DNA of 8,674 nt, taken from assembly GCA_038227745.1 (NCBI GenBank), contig JBBRPS010000438.1, positions 1-8,674 of the forward strand, read 5' to 3'. This DNA is from DASPXY01 sp038227745. Its GTDB lineage: Bacteria; Planctomycetota; Planctomycetia; Gemmatales; Gemmataceae. Of the stretch, positions 1 to 6,823 are shown piece after piece. Each line of letters starts with the position of its first letter. Position 1 is the first letter of the stretch. The translations under genes and the position numbers were made by a program. The notes beneath the pieces are model-generated. The model searched no databases. It saw only the letters and a program-made list of their open reading frames with translations, and was not told the DNA's origin.

Positions 1-140
1 CGAAAGCGACCTGAGATGCCCCTAATTAGGGAGCGCCGAAAAGTCGGCGCATGCCAAATTGGCGGTTTTCCCTGGGTGGTGTGAACGGACACTCACTGCC
101 CTCTTGATCACCAAGGGCTTGGAAACCTTGCGAACGCCCA
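1..140. other. Palindrome-rich junction DNA replacing the NRPS 5' end
   Basis: No coding sequence is supported here. Three palindromic units follow one another closely: a perfect 12-bp palindrome at 20-31 (CCCTAATTAGGG), a 7-bp stem with a 4-nt loop at 33-50 (GCGCCGA/TCGGCGC), and GCCAA-A-TTGGC at 53-63. A further short stem, CCAAG/CTTGG, lies at 111-122. Base composition is visibly less GC-rich than the NRPS sequence that starts by about 140. The NRPS frame runs back only to a TAA at 23-25, and nothing before about residue 28 resembles an adenylation domain. The likeliest reading is the edge of an insertion or rearrangement, for example the terminal region of an insertion sequence lying mostly outside the window. 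No transposase or defined terminal repeat can be seen, so the element type is unknown. Confidence 0.45.
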
Positions 141-2359
141 GCTACGTGATCTACACCTCCGGCTCGACCGGCAGGCCCAAGGGGGTGATGATCCCCCACC
201 GCGCCGTGGTGAACTTCCTGGGCTCGATACGGCGCTCCCCGGGGCTGACCGCGCGGGACACCCTGCTGGCCATCACCACCCTGTCCTTCGACATCGCCGT
301 GCTGGAGATCTTCCTGCCCCTGACCGTCGGCGCCCGCGTGGTGATCGCCGACCGGGCGACGGCGGCCGACGGATCGCGGCTGGCCGCGAAGCTGGCCGCC
401 TCGGGCGCGACGGTGCTCCAGGCCACGCCGGCCATCTGGCGGCTGCTGCTCGAGGCCGGGTGGGCCGGCGACCCGCGCCTCAAGGCCCTGTGCGGCGGCG
501 AGGCCCTGCCACCCGGGCTGGCCGGACGCCTCCGCGACCGCGTGGCGTCGCTGTGGAACTTGTACGGCCCCACCGAGACGACGGTCTGGTCGGCCGCCCA
601 CCCGGTGGAGCGTGGCGCCCGCCGCGTCCCGCTCGGCCAGCCCATCGCCAACACGCGGCTCTACGTCCTCGACGCGGAAGGGCGGCCGACGGCTGCGGGC
701 GTGGCGGGGGAGCTGTACATCGGGGGGGACGGCCTGGCCCGGGGCTACCTCAACCGCCCGGAGTTGACCGCCGAGCGCTTCGTCCCCGACCCGTTCGGCG
801 GCGTGCCCGGCGGCCGGCTGTACCGGACCGGCGACCTGGCGTGCTACGACGCCGACGGGGCCCTGGAGTTCCTCGGCCGCATCGACCACCAGGTGAAGGT
901 GAACGGCCACCGCATTGAACTGGGGGAGATCGAGGCGGCCCTGGGCGAGCACCCGGCGGTGAAGGCCGCGGTCGCCGTCGCGCGCGCCGAGGCGGAGGAC
1001 GGCGAGAAGCGGCTCGTGGCGTACTTCGTGCCCGGCCGGGGGCCGGCCCCCGCGGCCGACGAGCTGCGCGGCTTTCTGCAGGGCAAGCTGCCCGCCTACA
1101 TGGTGCCCGCTGTGTTCGTGCCGCTAGACGCTTTGCCGCTGACGCCCAACGGCAAGGTCGATCGGCTGGCGCTGCCGGCGCCGGGGCCGCGGCGCCCGGA
1201 CCTGCGCCAGACCTACGTCGCCCCCCGGAGCGAGCCGGAGCGCCGGCTGCAGCGCCTGTGGGAGGAAGTGCTCGGCGTCCGGCCGGCCGGCGTGCGCGAC
1301 GACTTCTTCGAGAGCGGCGGCGACTCGCTGAGGGCCGTCCGGCTCGCGGCCCTGATCGAGAAGGAACTGGGCGTGGACCTGCCGCTGTCGGCCCTACATC
1401 AGGGGGCGACCATCGAGCTCCTGGCCGAGCGACTCGCGCGCCGGCCGGGGGGGGAAAGCGCGCCCTGCCTCGTGCCGGTCCAGCCGCACGGCAGCCGCCC
1501 ACCGCTGTTCCTGGTCCACGGCATGGGCGGGGTGGTGTTGGGCTACAAGCTGCTGGCGCGCCACCTCGAGGCGGACCAGCCACTACACGCCTTCCAGGCG
1601 CGCGGGATCGACAGCGGCGAGCAGCCGTTCACCCGCGTGGAGGACATGGCGGGCCACTACCTGCGGGAGGTGCTCGCCGTCCAGCCGCGCGGGCCGTACC
1701 ACCTGGGCGGGTATTCCTTCGGCGGCCTGGTGGCTTACGAGATGGCACGGCAGCTCTGGGCCGCGGGGCGGCCGGTGGCGCTGGTCGCGATCATCGACCA
1801 GCAAGCGCCGGGGGCGTCGGGGCGCGGCCGCGGGGCCCCGGAGACGCTGATGAACTTCGTAGGCAACCTCCCCGGGTGGGTGGCGGACTACCTCGCCGGG
1901 CTCTCCGCGAGGCAGGTCCTCGCGGACTTCTGCTGGGCGGGCAAGCGGATCGCCCGGAAAAGCGCGGGGCTGCTGCGCCGGCGCCTCGGCAAGGGGGTGG
2001 CGCGGCCGACCTTCCCCGAAGCCTATGGCGGGGTCAATGTGCCGGAGAAGTGCCGCCCGGTCTGGGAGGCGAACTTCCGGGCGGACGCGGAGTACCGGCC
2101 GCAGGCGTACCCCGGGCGTGTGACCCTGTTGCGGGCGCGGGTGCAGCCGTTCTTCGGGCCGCACGAGTCCACGCTGGGGTGGGGGCGGTTGGCGCAGGGC
2201 GGGGTGGACGTGCGGCGCGTGGCGGGCAAACACCTTAACCTGCTGAAGGAGCCGCAACTCACGTCCCTGGCTGCGGGACTGACAGCCGCCCTGGAAGGGA
2301 CGGCGGCGGACGCGGGGCAACCGGCCCTCGCACCGCTGTTGCCTTCGCCGGTCGCATGA
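59..2359 (+). CDS. 5'-truncated NRPS termination module: adenylation (A3 onward), carrier protein, thioesterase
   Basis: An NRPS end module activates an amino acid as the acyl-AMP, loads it on a phosphopantetheine arm and releases the product. Numbering from a TTG at 59, the adenylation core is A3 YTSGSTGRPKG (32-42), A4 LSFDIAVLEIF (75-85), A5 NLYGPTETTVW (167-177), A6 GELYIGGDGLARGYLNRPE (217-235), A7 YRTGDL (255-260), A8 GRIDHQVKVNGHRIELGEIE (273-292) and A10 PNGKVDR with Lys366. A carrier domain follows with GGDSL (Ser423 is the phosphopantetheine site). A type I thioesterase then shows GYSFGG (Ser553), Asp580 and His725 as the expected triad. Aligned to GrsA, the specificity residues are D-I-L-Q-L-G-L-V-W-K, one residue from the glycine code I recall. 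Motifs A1 and A2, about 150 residues, are absent, so adenylation is probably dead. The first 27 residues look foreign and the TTG start is doubtful; the locus may be a pseudogene. No condensation domain is present. Confidence 0.85.
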   Translation: MAVFPGWCERTLTALLITKGLETLRTPSYVIYTSGSTGRPKGVMIPHRAVVNFLGSIRRSPGLTARDTLLAITTLSFDIAVLEIFLPLTVGARVVIADRATAADGSRLAAKLAASGATVLQATPAIWRLLLEAGWAGDPRLKALCGGEALPPGLAGRLRDRVASLWNLYGPTETTVWSAAHPVERGARRVPLGQPIANTRLYVLDAEGRPTAAGVAGELYIGGDGLARGYLNRPELTAERFVPDPFGGVPGGRLYRTGDLACYDADGALEFLGRIDHQVKVNGHRIELGEIEAALGEHPAVKAAVAVARAEAEDGEKRLVAYFVPGRGPAPAADELRGFLQGKLPAYMVPAVFVPLDALPLTPNGKVDRLALPAPGPRRPDLRQTYVAPRSEPERRLQRLWEEVLGVRPAGVRDDFFESGGDSLRAVRLAALIEKELGVDLPLSALHQGATIELLAERLARRPGGESAPCLVPVQPHGSRPPLFLVHGMGGVVLGYKLLARHLEADQPLHAFQARGIDSGEQPFTRVEDMAGHYLREVLAVQPRGPYHLGGYSFGGLVAYEMARQLWAAGRPVALVAIIDQQAPGASGRGRGAPETLMNFVGNLPGWVADYLAGLSARQVLADFCWAGKRIARKSAGLLRRRLGKGVARPTFPEAYGGVNVPEKCRPVWEANFRADAEYRPQAYPGRVTLLRARVQPFFGPHESTLGWGRLAQGGVDVRRVAGKHLNLLKEPQLTSLAAGLTAALEGTAADAGQPALAPLLPSPVA

Positions 2360-2434
2360 GAAATGATGAATGATGAATGATGAATAAAAGACACCCTTAT
2401 GCTCTTTTATTCATCATTCATCATTCATCATTTC
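2360..2434. terminator. Perfect 32-bp inverted repeat of AATGATG heptads between convergent genes
   Basis: The left arm (2360-2391) and right arm (2403-2434) are exact reverse complements over 32 bp with an 11-nt loop. Each arm contains about three tandem copies of a 7-bp unit (AATGATG/CATCATT) and ends inward in AATAAAAG/CTTTTATT. The left arm begins at the base after the NRPS stop codon, and the right arm ends 24 bp before the stop of the convergent glycosyltransferase. The position suits a bidirectional terminator. However, the stem is AT-rich and no uridine tract follows it on either strand, so it is not a textbook intrinsic terminator. It may instead be an inserted repeat element or an RNase III-type processing hairpin. 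Its composition is strikingly unlike the GC-rich neighbours. Confidence 0.6.
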
Positions 2435-2458
2435 CGAAGTGAGGGCGCGACGGGACCG

Positions 2459-3529
2459 TCACGCCGCCTGGTTCCATTCCTTGTAATGCCTCAGCAGGGG
2501 CTCGGGATACCTGCCGCACGCCGGGCCGAGGAACTTGATCCTCCGGAACAGGTTCCAGTCCCCCGGCTCCTCGAGCAGGTGGGCGTCGAGGTCCCACCCC
2601 AGCCTCTTGAACCAGCCGCGGTAAAGGACCGAGGAAGTCGTCACCTGGGTCAGGGCCAACTCCCGCGCCTCATTGAGCAGCCACCTGCCGGGCTCGGGCT
2701 CCCACCAGAAGGGGTGCCAGACGAAATCGAAGTCGTGGGCGGTCGCGAAGCGCACTAGCTTCTCCAGCCGGTCGGGGAGGTACTCGTCGTCGTCGTCGAG
2801 GTGGGTCAGGAAGTCGCCCTCGGCCAAGGCGATCGCCTCGTTGCCGGCGCTGGCCCCGGCGACCATCCAGCGCCGCGACCGATCGTCGGGGTAAGGCCCC
2901 CTCTGCCGCAAGTTCGTGAACCGCAGCCTCGGGTCACGGATTCGGCCTACCAGGGCTTCCGTCTCGTCGGTGCAGCCGTCCCCCACGACGATCAGCTCCA
3001 GCCGGCCGTAGGTCTGACCCAGGACGGAGGGGAGGCACCTCTCGGTGAGCAGTCGCGCCCGGTTGTAAGTCGCCACACAGACGCTCACCAGGGGCTCGGC
3101 CGGCAGCGGGTGGGCCGCCTTCCAGTGCTGGAACTCGTCGAACAGCCCGGCGGGGACTTCCAGCTTCGACCGGGTGAGGTCGCCTTCGCGGCGCTGCCGG
3201 CACACCTCGCCGCGCACCCCCCCGAGTTGGTCCCGCAGGGACTCAAACGCCGCCGACAGCACGTCCACGGCGGCCAGCCGCAGCGACTCGACCTGTCCCT
3301 CAAGGTCCGCCACCCGGGCGTGTAAGCCCTCCAGCACCCCGGCCCGCCCGTCGAGGTCCGCCACACGGGCCTGCAACCCCTCCAGGGACCGGACCTGCTC
3401 CTGCAGGTCCGCGACCGGAGCCTGTAAGCCCTCCAGCGAGCGTACCCGCGCCTGCAGATCCGCGAGCTGGGAGTCCACCAAGCGGAGCCTTTGCAACTTT
3501 CGCAAGAGCCGGCCGAACTTACGAAGCAT
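2459..3529 (-). CDS. Family 2 glycosyltransferase with N-terminal coiled coil
   Basis: This is a GT-A fold glycosyltransferase that would move a sugar from a nucleotide-sugar donor to a glycan or lipid acceptor, probably at the inner face of the membrane. In the 356-residue form, residues 23-90 are four 17-residue repeats of the type ADLQ..V.SLEGLQARV, predicted coiled coil. The GT2 domain starts near residue 147 with LVSVCVATYNRARLL, followed by IVVGDGCTDET and the metal-binding acidic motif THLDDDDEYLPDRL (Asp245-248). EEPGDWNLFRR near 321-331 fits the catalytic-base region. There is no transmembrane segment. The start at 3529 is chosen because GGAGGG lies 7 nt upstream; an in-frame ATG at 3577 would add 16 residues. 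This start lies inside the end of the upstream aminotransferase gene (stop 3519), implying translational coupling. Donor and acceptor cannot be told from sequence. Confidence 0.88.
   Translation of the reverse strand: MLRKFGRLLRKLQRLRLVDSQLADLQARVRSLEGLQAPVADLQEQVRSLEGLQARVADLDGRAGVLEGLHARVADLEGQVESLRLAAVDVLSAAFESLRDQLGGVRGEVCRQRREGDLTRSKLEVPAGLFDEFQHWKAAHPLPAEPLVSVCVATYNRARLLTERCLPSVLGQTYGRLELIVVGDGCTDETEALVGRIRDPRLRFTNLRQRGPYPDDRSRRWMVAGASAGNEAIALAEGDFLTHLDDDDEYLPDRLEKLVRFATAHDFDFVWHPFWWEPEPGRWLLNEARELALTQVTTSSVLYRGWFKRLGWDLDAHLLEEPGDWNLFRRIKFLGPACGRYPEPLLRHYKEWNQAA
3260..3463 (-). repeat. Four tandem 51-bp repeats encoding the coiled coil
   Basis: The unit marked by AGGTCCGC on the plus strand recurs at 3303, 3354, 3405 and (as AGATCCGC) 3456, an exact 51-bp period. 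It encodes 17-residue units, and the outermost copies are most diverged. Hydrophobic residues are spaced 4-3-3-4-3 within a unit, so the period is not a whole number of heptads and the coil should carry a stutter in every unit. Copy number could vary between strains by slippage or recombination without breaking the frame. Confidence 0.85.
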
Positions 3530-4775
3530 TTCTCTGCCCTCCGGGGATGGCGCCCATCCGTCCGAAGTCGATGTCACCGGGACCCAGCCGCCGCCGCAGG
3601 AGGGGGGCGCTGACCACCGCGGCGCGCACGCTGTCGCAGATCACCGCGACGTCGGCGGGACGGACGGCGGTCCCGGTGGGGAGCTGCAACACCCGGCCGG
3701 CAAGCCACTCCGTCTCTGGCAGCCGGACACGCCCCTGCGCGGAGGAGCGGTAAGGCTCGAGGAGGTGGCAGCCGGGGAAAAAATAGCGGCGGGCCATGAT
3801 GTTGTCCTTCCACAGGGCCCCCATGAGCAGGTCGCGGCCACACCCCGCCGCCTGCTCATCGACCTCGAGCACGACGTAATGGCGGTTGGCGCGCTCGCGG
3901 TCGTCGTAGGGAGCCAGCCGAACCCCCGGGATCCCCGCGAGCCCCCGCGCGTACAGCTCGTAGTTGCGCCGGTTCACGGCGAGGAACTCGTCGAAGCTCT
4001 CCAGGGAGGTGAGGCCCATCGCCGCGGACAACTCGTCCATCTTCCCGTTGATGCCGGCGCAGACCACGCGGTCATTACCGGCGAAACCGAAGTTGCGCAT
4101 CAGGCGCATCTCTTCCGCCAGGTCGTCGTGGTTCGTGACGACCGCCCCGCCCTCCACGGAGTTGACCACCTTGGTGGCGTGAAAGCTGAAGACCTCTGCG
4201 TCTGCGAACGTCCCGACCATCCGGCCCCGGTGCGAGCACCCCAAAGCGTGGGCCGCGTCGAACAGGAGCTTCAGGCCGCGGCGGCGCGCCAGCGCGGCTA
4301 GCGCCTCGACGTCACAGGGGCGGCCCCAGAGGTGGACCCCCAAGATGCCGGTCGTGCGCGGGGAGAGCGCCCGCTCGATGGCGGCCGGGTCGAGGTTGTG
4401 TGTCTCCCGGTCGATGTCGGCGAACACGGGGGTGATGCCCTGCCAGTGGAGCGCGTGCGCCGTGGCGATGAAGGTGAACGCCGGGATGACGACCTCGCCG
4501 GACAGGCCGAGGGCCCGGGCGGCGACCTGGAGCCCGGCCGTGGCGCTGTGGGTCGCCACGCAGTGGCGCACGCCGACGAGGTCGGCGACCCGCCGCTCGA
4601 ACTCGCGGACCAGCGGGCCGTTGTTGGTCAGGACGCGGCGGCGCAGGACGCCGCGAGCACGCCGCAGGAAGCGCCGCCGGTTCCCGAGGTTCGGCGTACC
4701 CACCCCCAGCGGGGCCGGGAAGGCCGGCAGCCCACCGAGTGCGGCCAGCAGGCGCAGCATTGTGTTCTCCCCCAT
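3519..4775 (-). CDS. DegT/DnrJ/EryC1/StrS family PLP-dependent sugar aminotransferase
   Basis: This family transfers an amino group from glutamate to a keto-sugar nucleotide, typically at C3 or C4 of a dTDP- or GDP-4-keto-6-deoxyhexose, giving an amino sugar for surface glycans. The 418-residue product has normal family length. TNNGPLVREFE (50-60) and HSATAGLQVAARAL (76-89) form the substrate and phosphate-binding region. IPAFTFIATAHA (97-108), FADID (118-122) and LLFDAAHALG (170-179, Asp173 pairing with the PLP nitrogen) follow, then SFHATK with Lys202 as the Schiff-base lysine. EGGAVVT follows that, and RYFFPGCHLLEPY is the usual C-terminal signature. An ATG at 4760 with a good GGGGGAG site upstream is an equally possible start, five codons shorter. 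The 3' end overlaps the glycosyltransferase start. No dehydratase gene is in view, so the keto-sugar substrate must be made elsewhere. The position aminated is not determinable. Confidence 0.92.
   Translation of the reverse strand: MGENTMLRLLAALGGLPAFPAPLGVGTPNLGNRRRFLRRARGVLRRRVLTNNGPLVREFERRVADLVGVRHCVATHSATAGLQVAARALGLSGEVVIPAFTFIATAHALHWQGITPVFADIDRETHNLDPAAIERALSPRTTGILGVHLWGRPCDVEALAALARRRGLKLLFDAAHALGCSHRGRMVGTFADAEVFSFHATKVVNSVEGGAVVTNHDDLAEEMRLMRNFGFAGNDRVVCAGINGKMDELSAAMGLTSLESFDEFLAVNRRNYELYARGLAGIPGVRLAPYDDRERANRHYVVLEVDEQAAGCGRDLLMGALWKDNIMARRYFFPGCHLLEPYRSSAQGRVRLPETEWLAGRVLQLPTGTAVRPADVAVICDSVRAAVVSAPLLRRRLGPGDIDFGRMGAIPGGQRNAS
3537..3542 (-). promoter_or_regulatory. Ribosome binding site of the glycosyltransferase
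   Basis: GGAGGG on the minus strand lies 7 nt before the ATG at 3529. It sits inside the last codons of the upstream aminotransferase gene. It decides in favour of the start at 3529 over the ATG at 3577, which would require initiation further inside the upstream gene. Confidence 0.7.
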
Positions 4776-4893
4776 CCACCAACCCTCGCCCGGATTGGCT
4801 CGAGTACTGTCCCGGGCCGGCGCGGCAGCGCGCCCGCCGCGCGTCCGGCCCCGCCGGCGGCGAAGGCTCCGGAAGCTCCCCCCGCGCGGGCTT
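4776..4893. other. Short GC-rich intergenic spacer with a weak hairpin
   Basis: This 118-bp spacer separates the methyltransferase stop from the aminotransferase start on the same strand. It has no plausible reading frame. GCGCGGC at 4820-4826 can pair with GCCGCGC at 4836-4842 across a 9-nt loop, without a following T-tract. It may modestly affect readthrough, but stems of this quality arise by chance at such GC content. No convincing promoter was seen. Confidence 0.3.
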
Positions 4894-5523
4894 TCAGCGG
4901 TAAACGTAGGTCGTATATTCGTAAAGGCCGTAGTCGTGCCGGATGACGAAGTCCCGGCTCAGGCTCTCCTCCAGGAAGCGGGCGAGGGGCTCGAACGGCA
5001 GGTGGAACAGGTCCTCGCGCTCCCAGTCCACCAGCTTGGACATGGCGTTGAACGCGAGGCCGACCCGGACCTTGGGGAAGACCGCCGTCAGGACCGCCCG
5101 GAAGTACGCGAACATGTCCTCGAAGGAGAGCAGGCACTTCGAGTTGAACACGCCGTTGAGCAGGACGTAATCGAACTCCGGGAGGCCCTCCGGCTCGCGC
5201 AGCACGTCGAGCTGGTAATACCTGGTCTGCGGGAACTTCGCCTTCGACAGTTCGAGGAACTGTTCGGAGAGATCCAGTCCGCTGTAGTCGATATTCCGCA
5301 GGTCGTGGCGATGGACGTACTCAAGGAGGTGGGAGGCACCGCAGCCGAAATCGAGGAGGGACACCTGGGCCGAAGAGCCCCGGATCACCTCGAGCATCAC
5401 CTTGTAGCGCCGGTCGGCCGTCTCCCTGCCCCGTGTCCAGCCGACACCGAGGTGGTTGTCGCCGTGGCACTTGAGGAAGGATTCGCAATACGATACTAGG
5501 GCAAGGTAACTTGGGGGCTTCAT
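4894..5523 (-). CDS. Class I SAM-dependent methyltransferase
   Basis: This is a 209-residue Rossmann-fold methyltransferase that would transfer a methyl group from S-adenosylmethionine to a small acceptor. Motif I is LLDFGCGAS (56-64). The acidic residue after strand 2 is Asp84 in YSGLDLSEQF, and FDYVLLNGVFN (118-127) corresponds to strand 4. The N-terminal HGDNHLGVGWTRGRETADRRY stretch before the SAM domain resembles methyltransferases found in nucleotide-sugar and polysaccharide clusters. The chain is single-domain and complete. The start is the only ATG before motif I that leaves room for this N-terminal helix, although no Shine-Dalgarno sequence precedes it. Upstream lies the long 5546-5606 hairpin, which could influence expression. 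Cluster context suggests O- or N-methylation of a sugar, but acceptor and position are inference. Confidence 0.87.
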   Translation of the reverse strand: MKPPSYLALVSYCESFLKCHGDNHLGVGWTRGRETADRRYKVMLEVIRGSSAQVSLLDFGCGASHLLEYVHRHDLRNIDYSGLDLSEQFLELSKAKFPQTRYYQLDVLREPEGLPEFDYVLLNGVFNSKCLLSFEDMFAYFRAVLTAVFPKVRVGLAFNAMSKLVDWEREDLFHLPFEPLARFLEESLSRDFVIRHDYGLYEYTTYVYR

Positions 5524-5536
5524 TGAGGTGGCTATA

Positions 5537-5613
5537 CGTTCAGGAGCGGTGCGGAAAAGGTGTCTGGAACTGTGATTGAAGAGTTCCAGACACTTTTCCG
5601 CACCGCCGTTCAG
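5537..5613. repeat. Near-perfect 25/26-nt inverted repeat flanked by CGTTCAG direct repeats
   Basis: The left arm 5546-5571 and right arm 5582-5606 are reverse complements except for one unpaired G in the left arm, around a 10-nt loop (5572-5581). CGTTCAG occurs at 5537-5543, two bases before the left arm, and again at 5607-5613 directly after the right arm. A palindrome bracketed by short direct repeats looks like a small non-autonomous mobile element (MITE or REP type) with target duplications, though the 2-nt asymmetry is imperfect. It lies 14 bp upstream of the methyltransferase start, so it could also act as a terminator or attenuator after the acyltransferase gene. Confidence 0.6.
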
Positions 5614-5697
5614 TGCAAGGAAGTCAAAGCTCAGGTTGCATTCATGAGAACCGTGGGGCCAGTCTCTCAGACATTCCTAATATCGATCTGAAGCGAA

Positions 5698-6621
5698 TTA
5701 CCCCTCACGGTATTCCGGGAAATAACTCGTCGCCAGGTTGCCCCTGGCCCGCACAAGTTGCGCATACTTTTCCCGGTCGCATACCCGGGCGCAGAAGTAA
5801 GTGGGCCGCGCCCCCGTCGCCCACCCGCGCTTGAACCGATCCAGGCCGTCCGCCAGCCGCCGGGTCGTCCCGGCACCGGCGCCCAGGTCCAGCCAGCGGA
5901 GGCGCGGCCGGAACCAATCCAGCGCAAACGCATAAAGGGCGTAGGATGCGCCGACGTGGTAGCCGGTGTCGCACAGGGCGGTGAGGTGGCTGTAGGCGAC
6001 CGCCCCCTGGACGTACCACAGGTGCATCCCCACACCGCGGCCCTCGTGGACCGCCCGGAAGAGCACCGCGCCCGGCACTCCCAACTGCTCCGCGAGCGCC
6101 TTCGGAGAGAACGCCTGGATCCCCCTCAGGCCGTGCCTCTGGATCAGCCGGGCGTACAGGGCGGTCCATTCGTCGGCAAACCGCGGGGCGTCCGGGCAGT
6201 GCTCGACTGCCACAGCCGCCAGGGCCTTGCGGGCGTAGTAGCGGTGGTGGCGCGTGCCGATTTCCTCGGCGGGGACCCGGAGGTCCGTGACGTAGCGATC
6301 CTTGAAAAGGAGGACGCGGTCGAAACACCGCTGCAGCAGGCCGGGGTCGTGGTCGCCGAAGGGGTCGGGGACGATGGCCACGGACACGACGCCAGCCCCG
6401 AGGTCGTCGAGGTCCGCCGCGAGGCCGGCCCAATCCCGGCAGGCGAACAGGGGGTAAGGACCCATGGCATCTCGGGCGCCCGAGCCGGGGATGTCGCGCT
6501 CGAGCAGCCAACCGCGGCAGCGGGGCAGCAGTCGCGGGGCGCCGAACTCGGCGAGGGAGCGCGGGTAGGCGGGACTGAGGTACCCCGCTGCGATTCGTGA
6601 CCGTTCGAGCGTGTTCTCCAT
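5698..6621 (-). CDS. GNAT/FemAB-like (BioF2-like domain) acyltransferase
   Basis: This probable N-acyltransferase belongs to the group with a BioF2-like acetyltransferase domain, often found in polysaccharide and glycolipid clusters. In the 307-residue form, the N-terminal half has VSVAIVPDPFGDHDPGLLQ (79-97) and FKDRYVTDLR (106-115). The second half carries HHRYYARKAL (125-134), EWTALYARLIQRHGL (151-165), a strand pair VGMHLWYVQGAVAYSHLTA (197-215) and ASYALYAFALDW (225-236). It ends with the hallmark LRWLDLGAGAG (241-251) and FKRGW (263-267). No signal peptide or membrane segment is visible. The ATG at 6621 is preferred, with AAGGGG about 7 nt upstream; an ATG-type extension to 6705 gives an arginine-rich, unconserved tail. 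By context it may acylate the amino group installed by the aminotransferase. The acyl donor is unknown. Confidence 0.8.
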   Translation of the reverse strand: MENTLERSRIAAGYLSPAYPRSLAEFGAPRLLPRCRGWLLERDIPGSGARDAMGPYPLFACRDWAGLAADLDDLGAGVVSVAIVPDPFGDHDPGLLQRCFDRVLLFKDRYVTDLRVPAEEIGTRHHRYYARKALAAVAVEHCPDAPRFADEWTALYARLIQRHGLRGIQAFSPKALAEQLGVPGAVLFRAVHEGRGVGMHLWYVQGAVAYSHLTALCDTGYHVGASYALYAFALDWFRPRLRWLDLGAGAGTTRRLADGLDRFKRGWATGARPTYFCARVCDREKYAQLVRARGNLATSYFPEYREG

Positions 6622-6823
6622 CCCGAGGCCCCTTCTCGGACCGCCCTCTCTCCGCGGCAGCGACTCTCGGCGGCCGTGCCCCGATGGCCACGGTCCAGAG
6701 TACAACTCGCATGATGGCCGACCCAGGCGAGGCCGCCCACCCGTCCCGCACGTGGTTGCCCAGCTTATCCAAAGTCCTTATCGGCCAACCCCACCGAGAG
6801 GATGAGGAGAAACGGCATCAGGG
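6622..6823. other. Intergenic region upstream of the acyltransferase
   Basis: No supported gene is present. On the minus strand a 17-codon frame starting at 6818 (MPFLLILSVGLADKDFG) looks like the beginning of a signal peptide but stops at once and lacks a ribosome binding site. It may be a remnant. A promoter for the acyltransferase should lie here, but I cannot pick -35/-10 boxes with confidence. Confidence 0.35.

Noticed and set aside
26..952. 308-codon open frame on the minus strand opposite the NRPS adenylation domain
   Set aside because: Its translation is Arg/Gly/Gln/Pro-rich without motifs, while the plus strand carries all adenylation core motifs. High GC keeps the antisense frame open.
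1583..2320. 245-codon minus-strand frame opposite the thioesterase
   Set aside because: It has no recognisable domain and lies fully antisense to a thioesterase with a complete Ser-Asp-His triad.
2360..2434. Possible CRISPR-like or tandem repeat array from the AATGATG heptads
   Set aside because: The heptads have no spacers and form a single inverted repeat with one loop, so this is a hairpin and not a CRISPR array.
3174..4301. Long plus-strand frame opposite the glycosyltransferase and aminotransferase
   Set aside because: It spans two genes with clear motifs on the other strand and has low-complexity Ser/Arg composition.
4345..5499. 384-codon plus-strand frame across the aminotransferase and methyltransferase
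   Set aside because: It is antisense to two well-supported genes and crosses their intergenic spacer, with no domain signal.
5705..6772. 355-codon minus-strand frame overlapping the acyltransferase in another frame
   Set aside because: The translation is Arg/Pro/Gly-rich noise, whereas the 5698-6621 frame shows the BioF2-like LDLGAGAG and FKRGW motifs.
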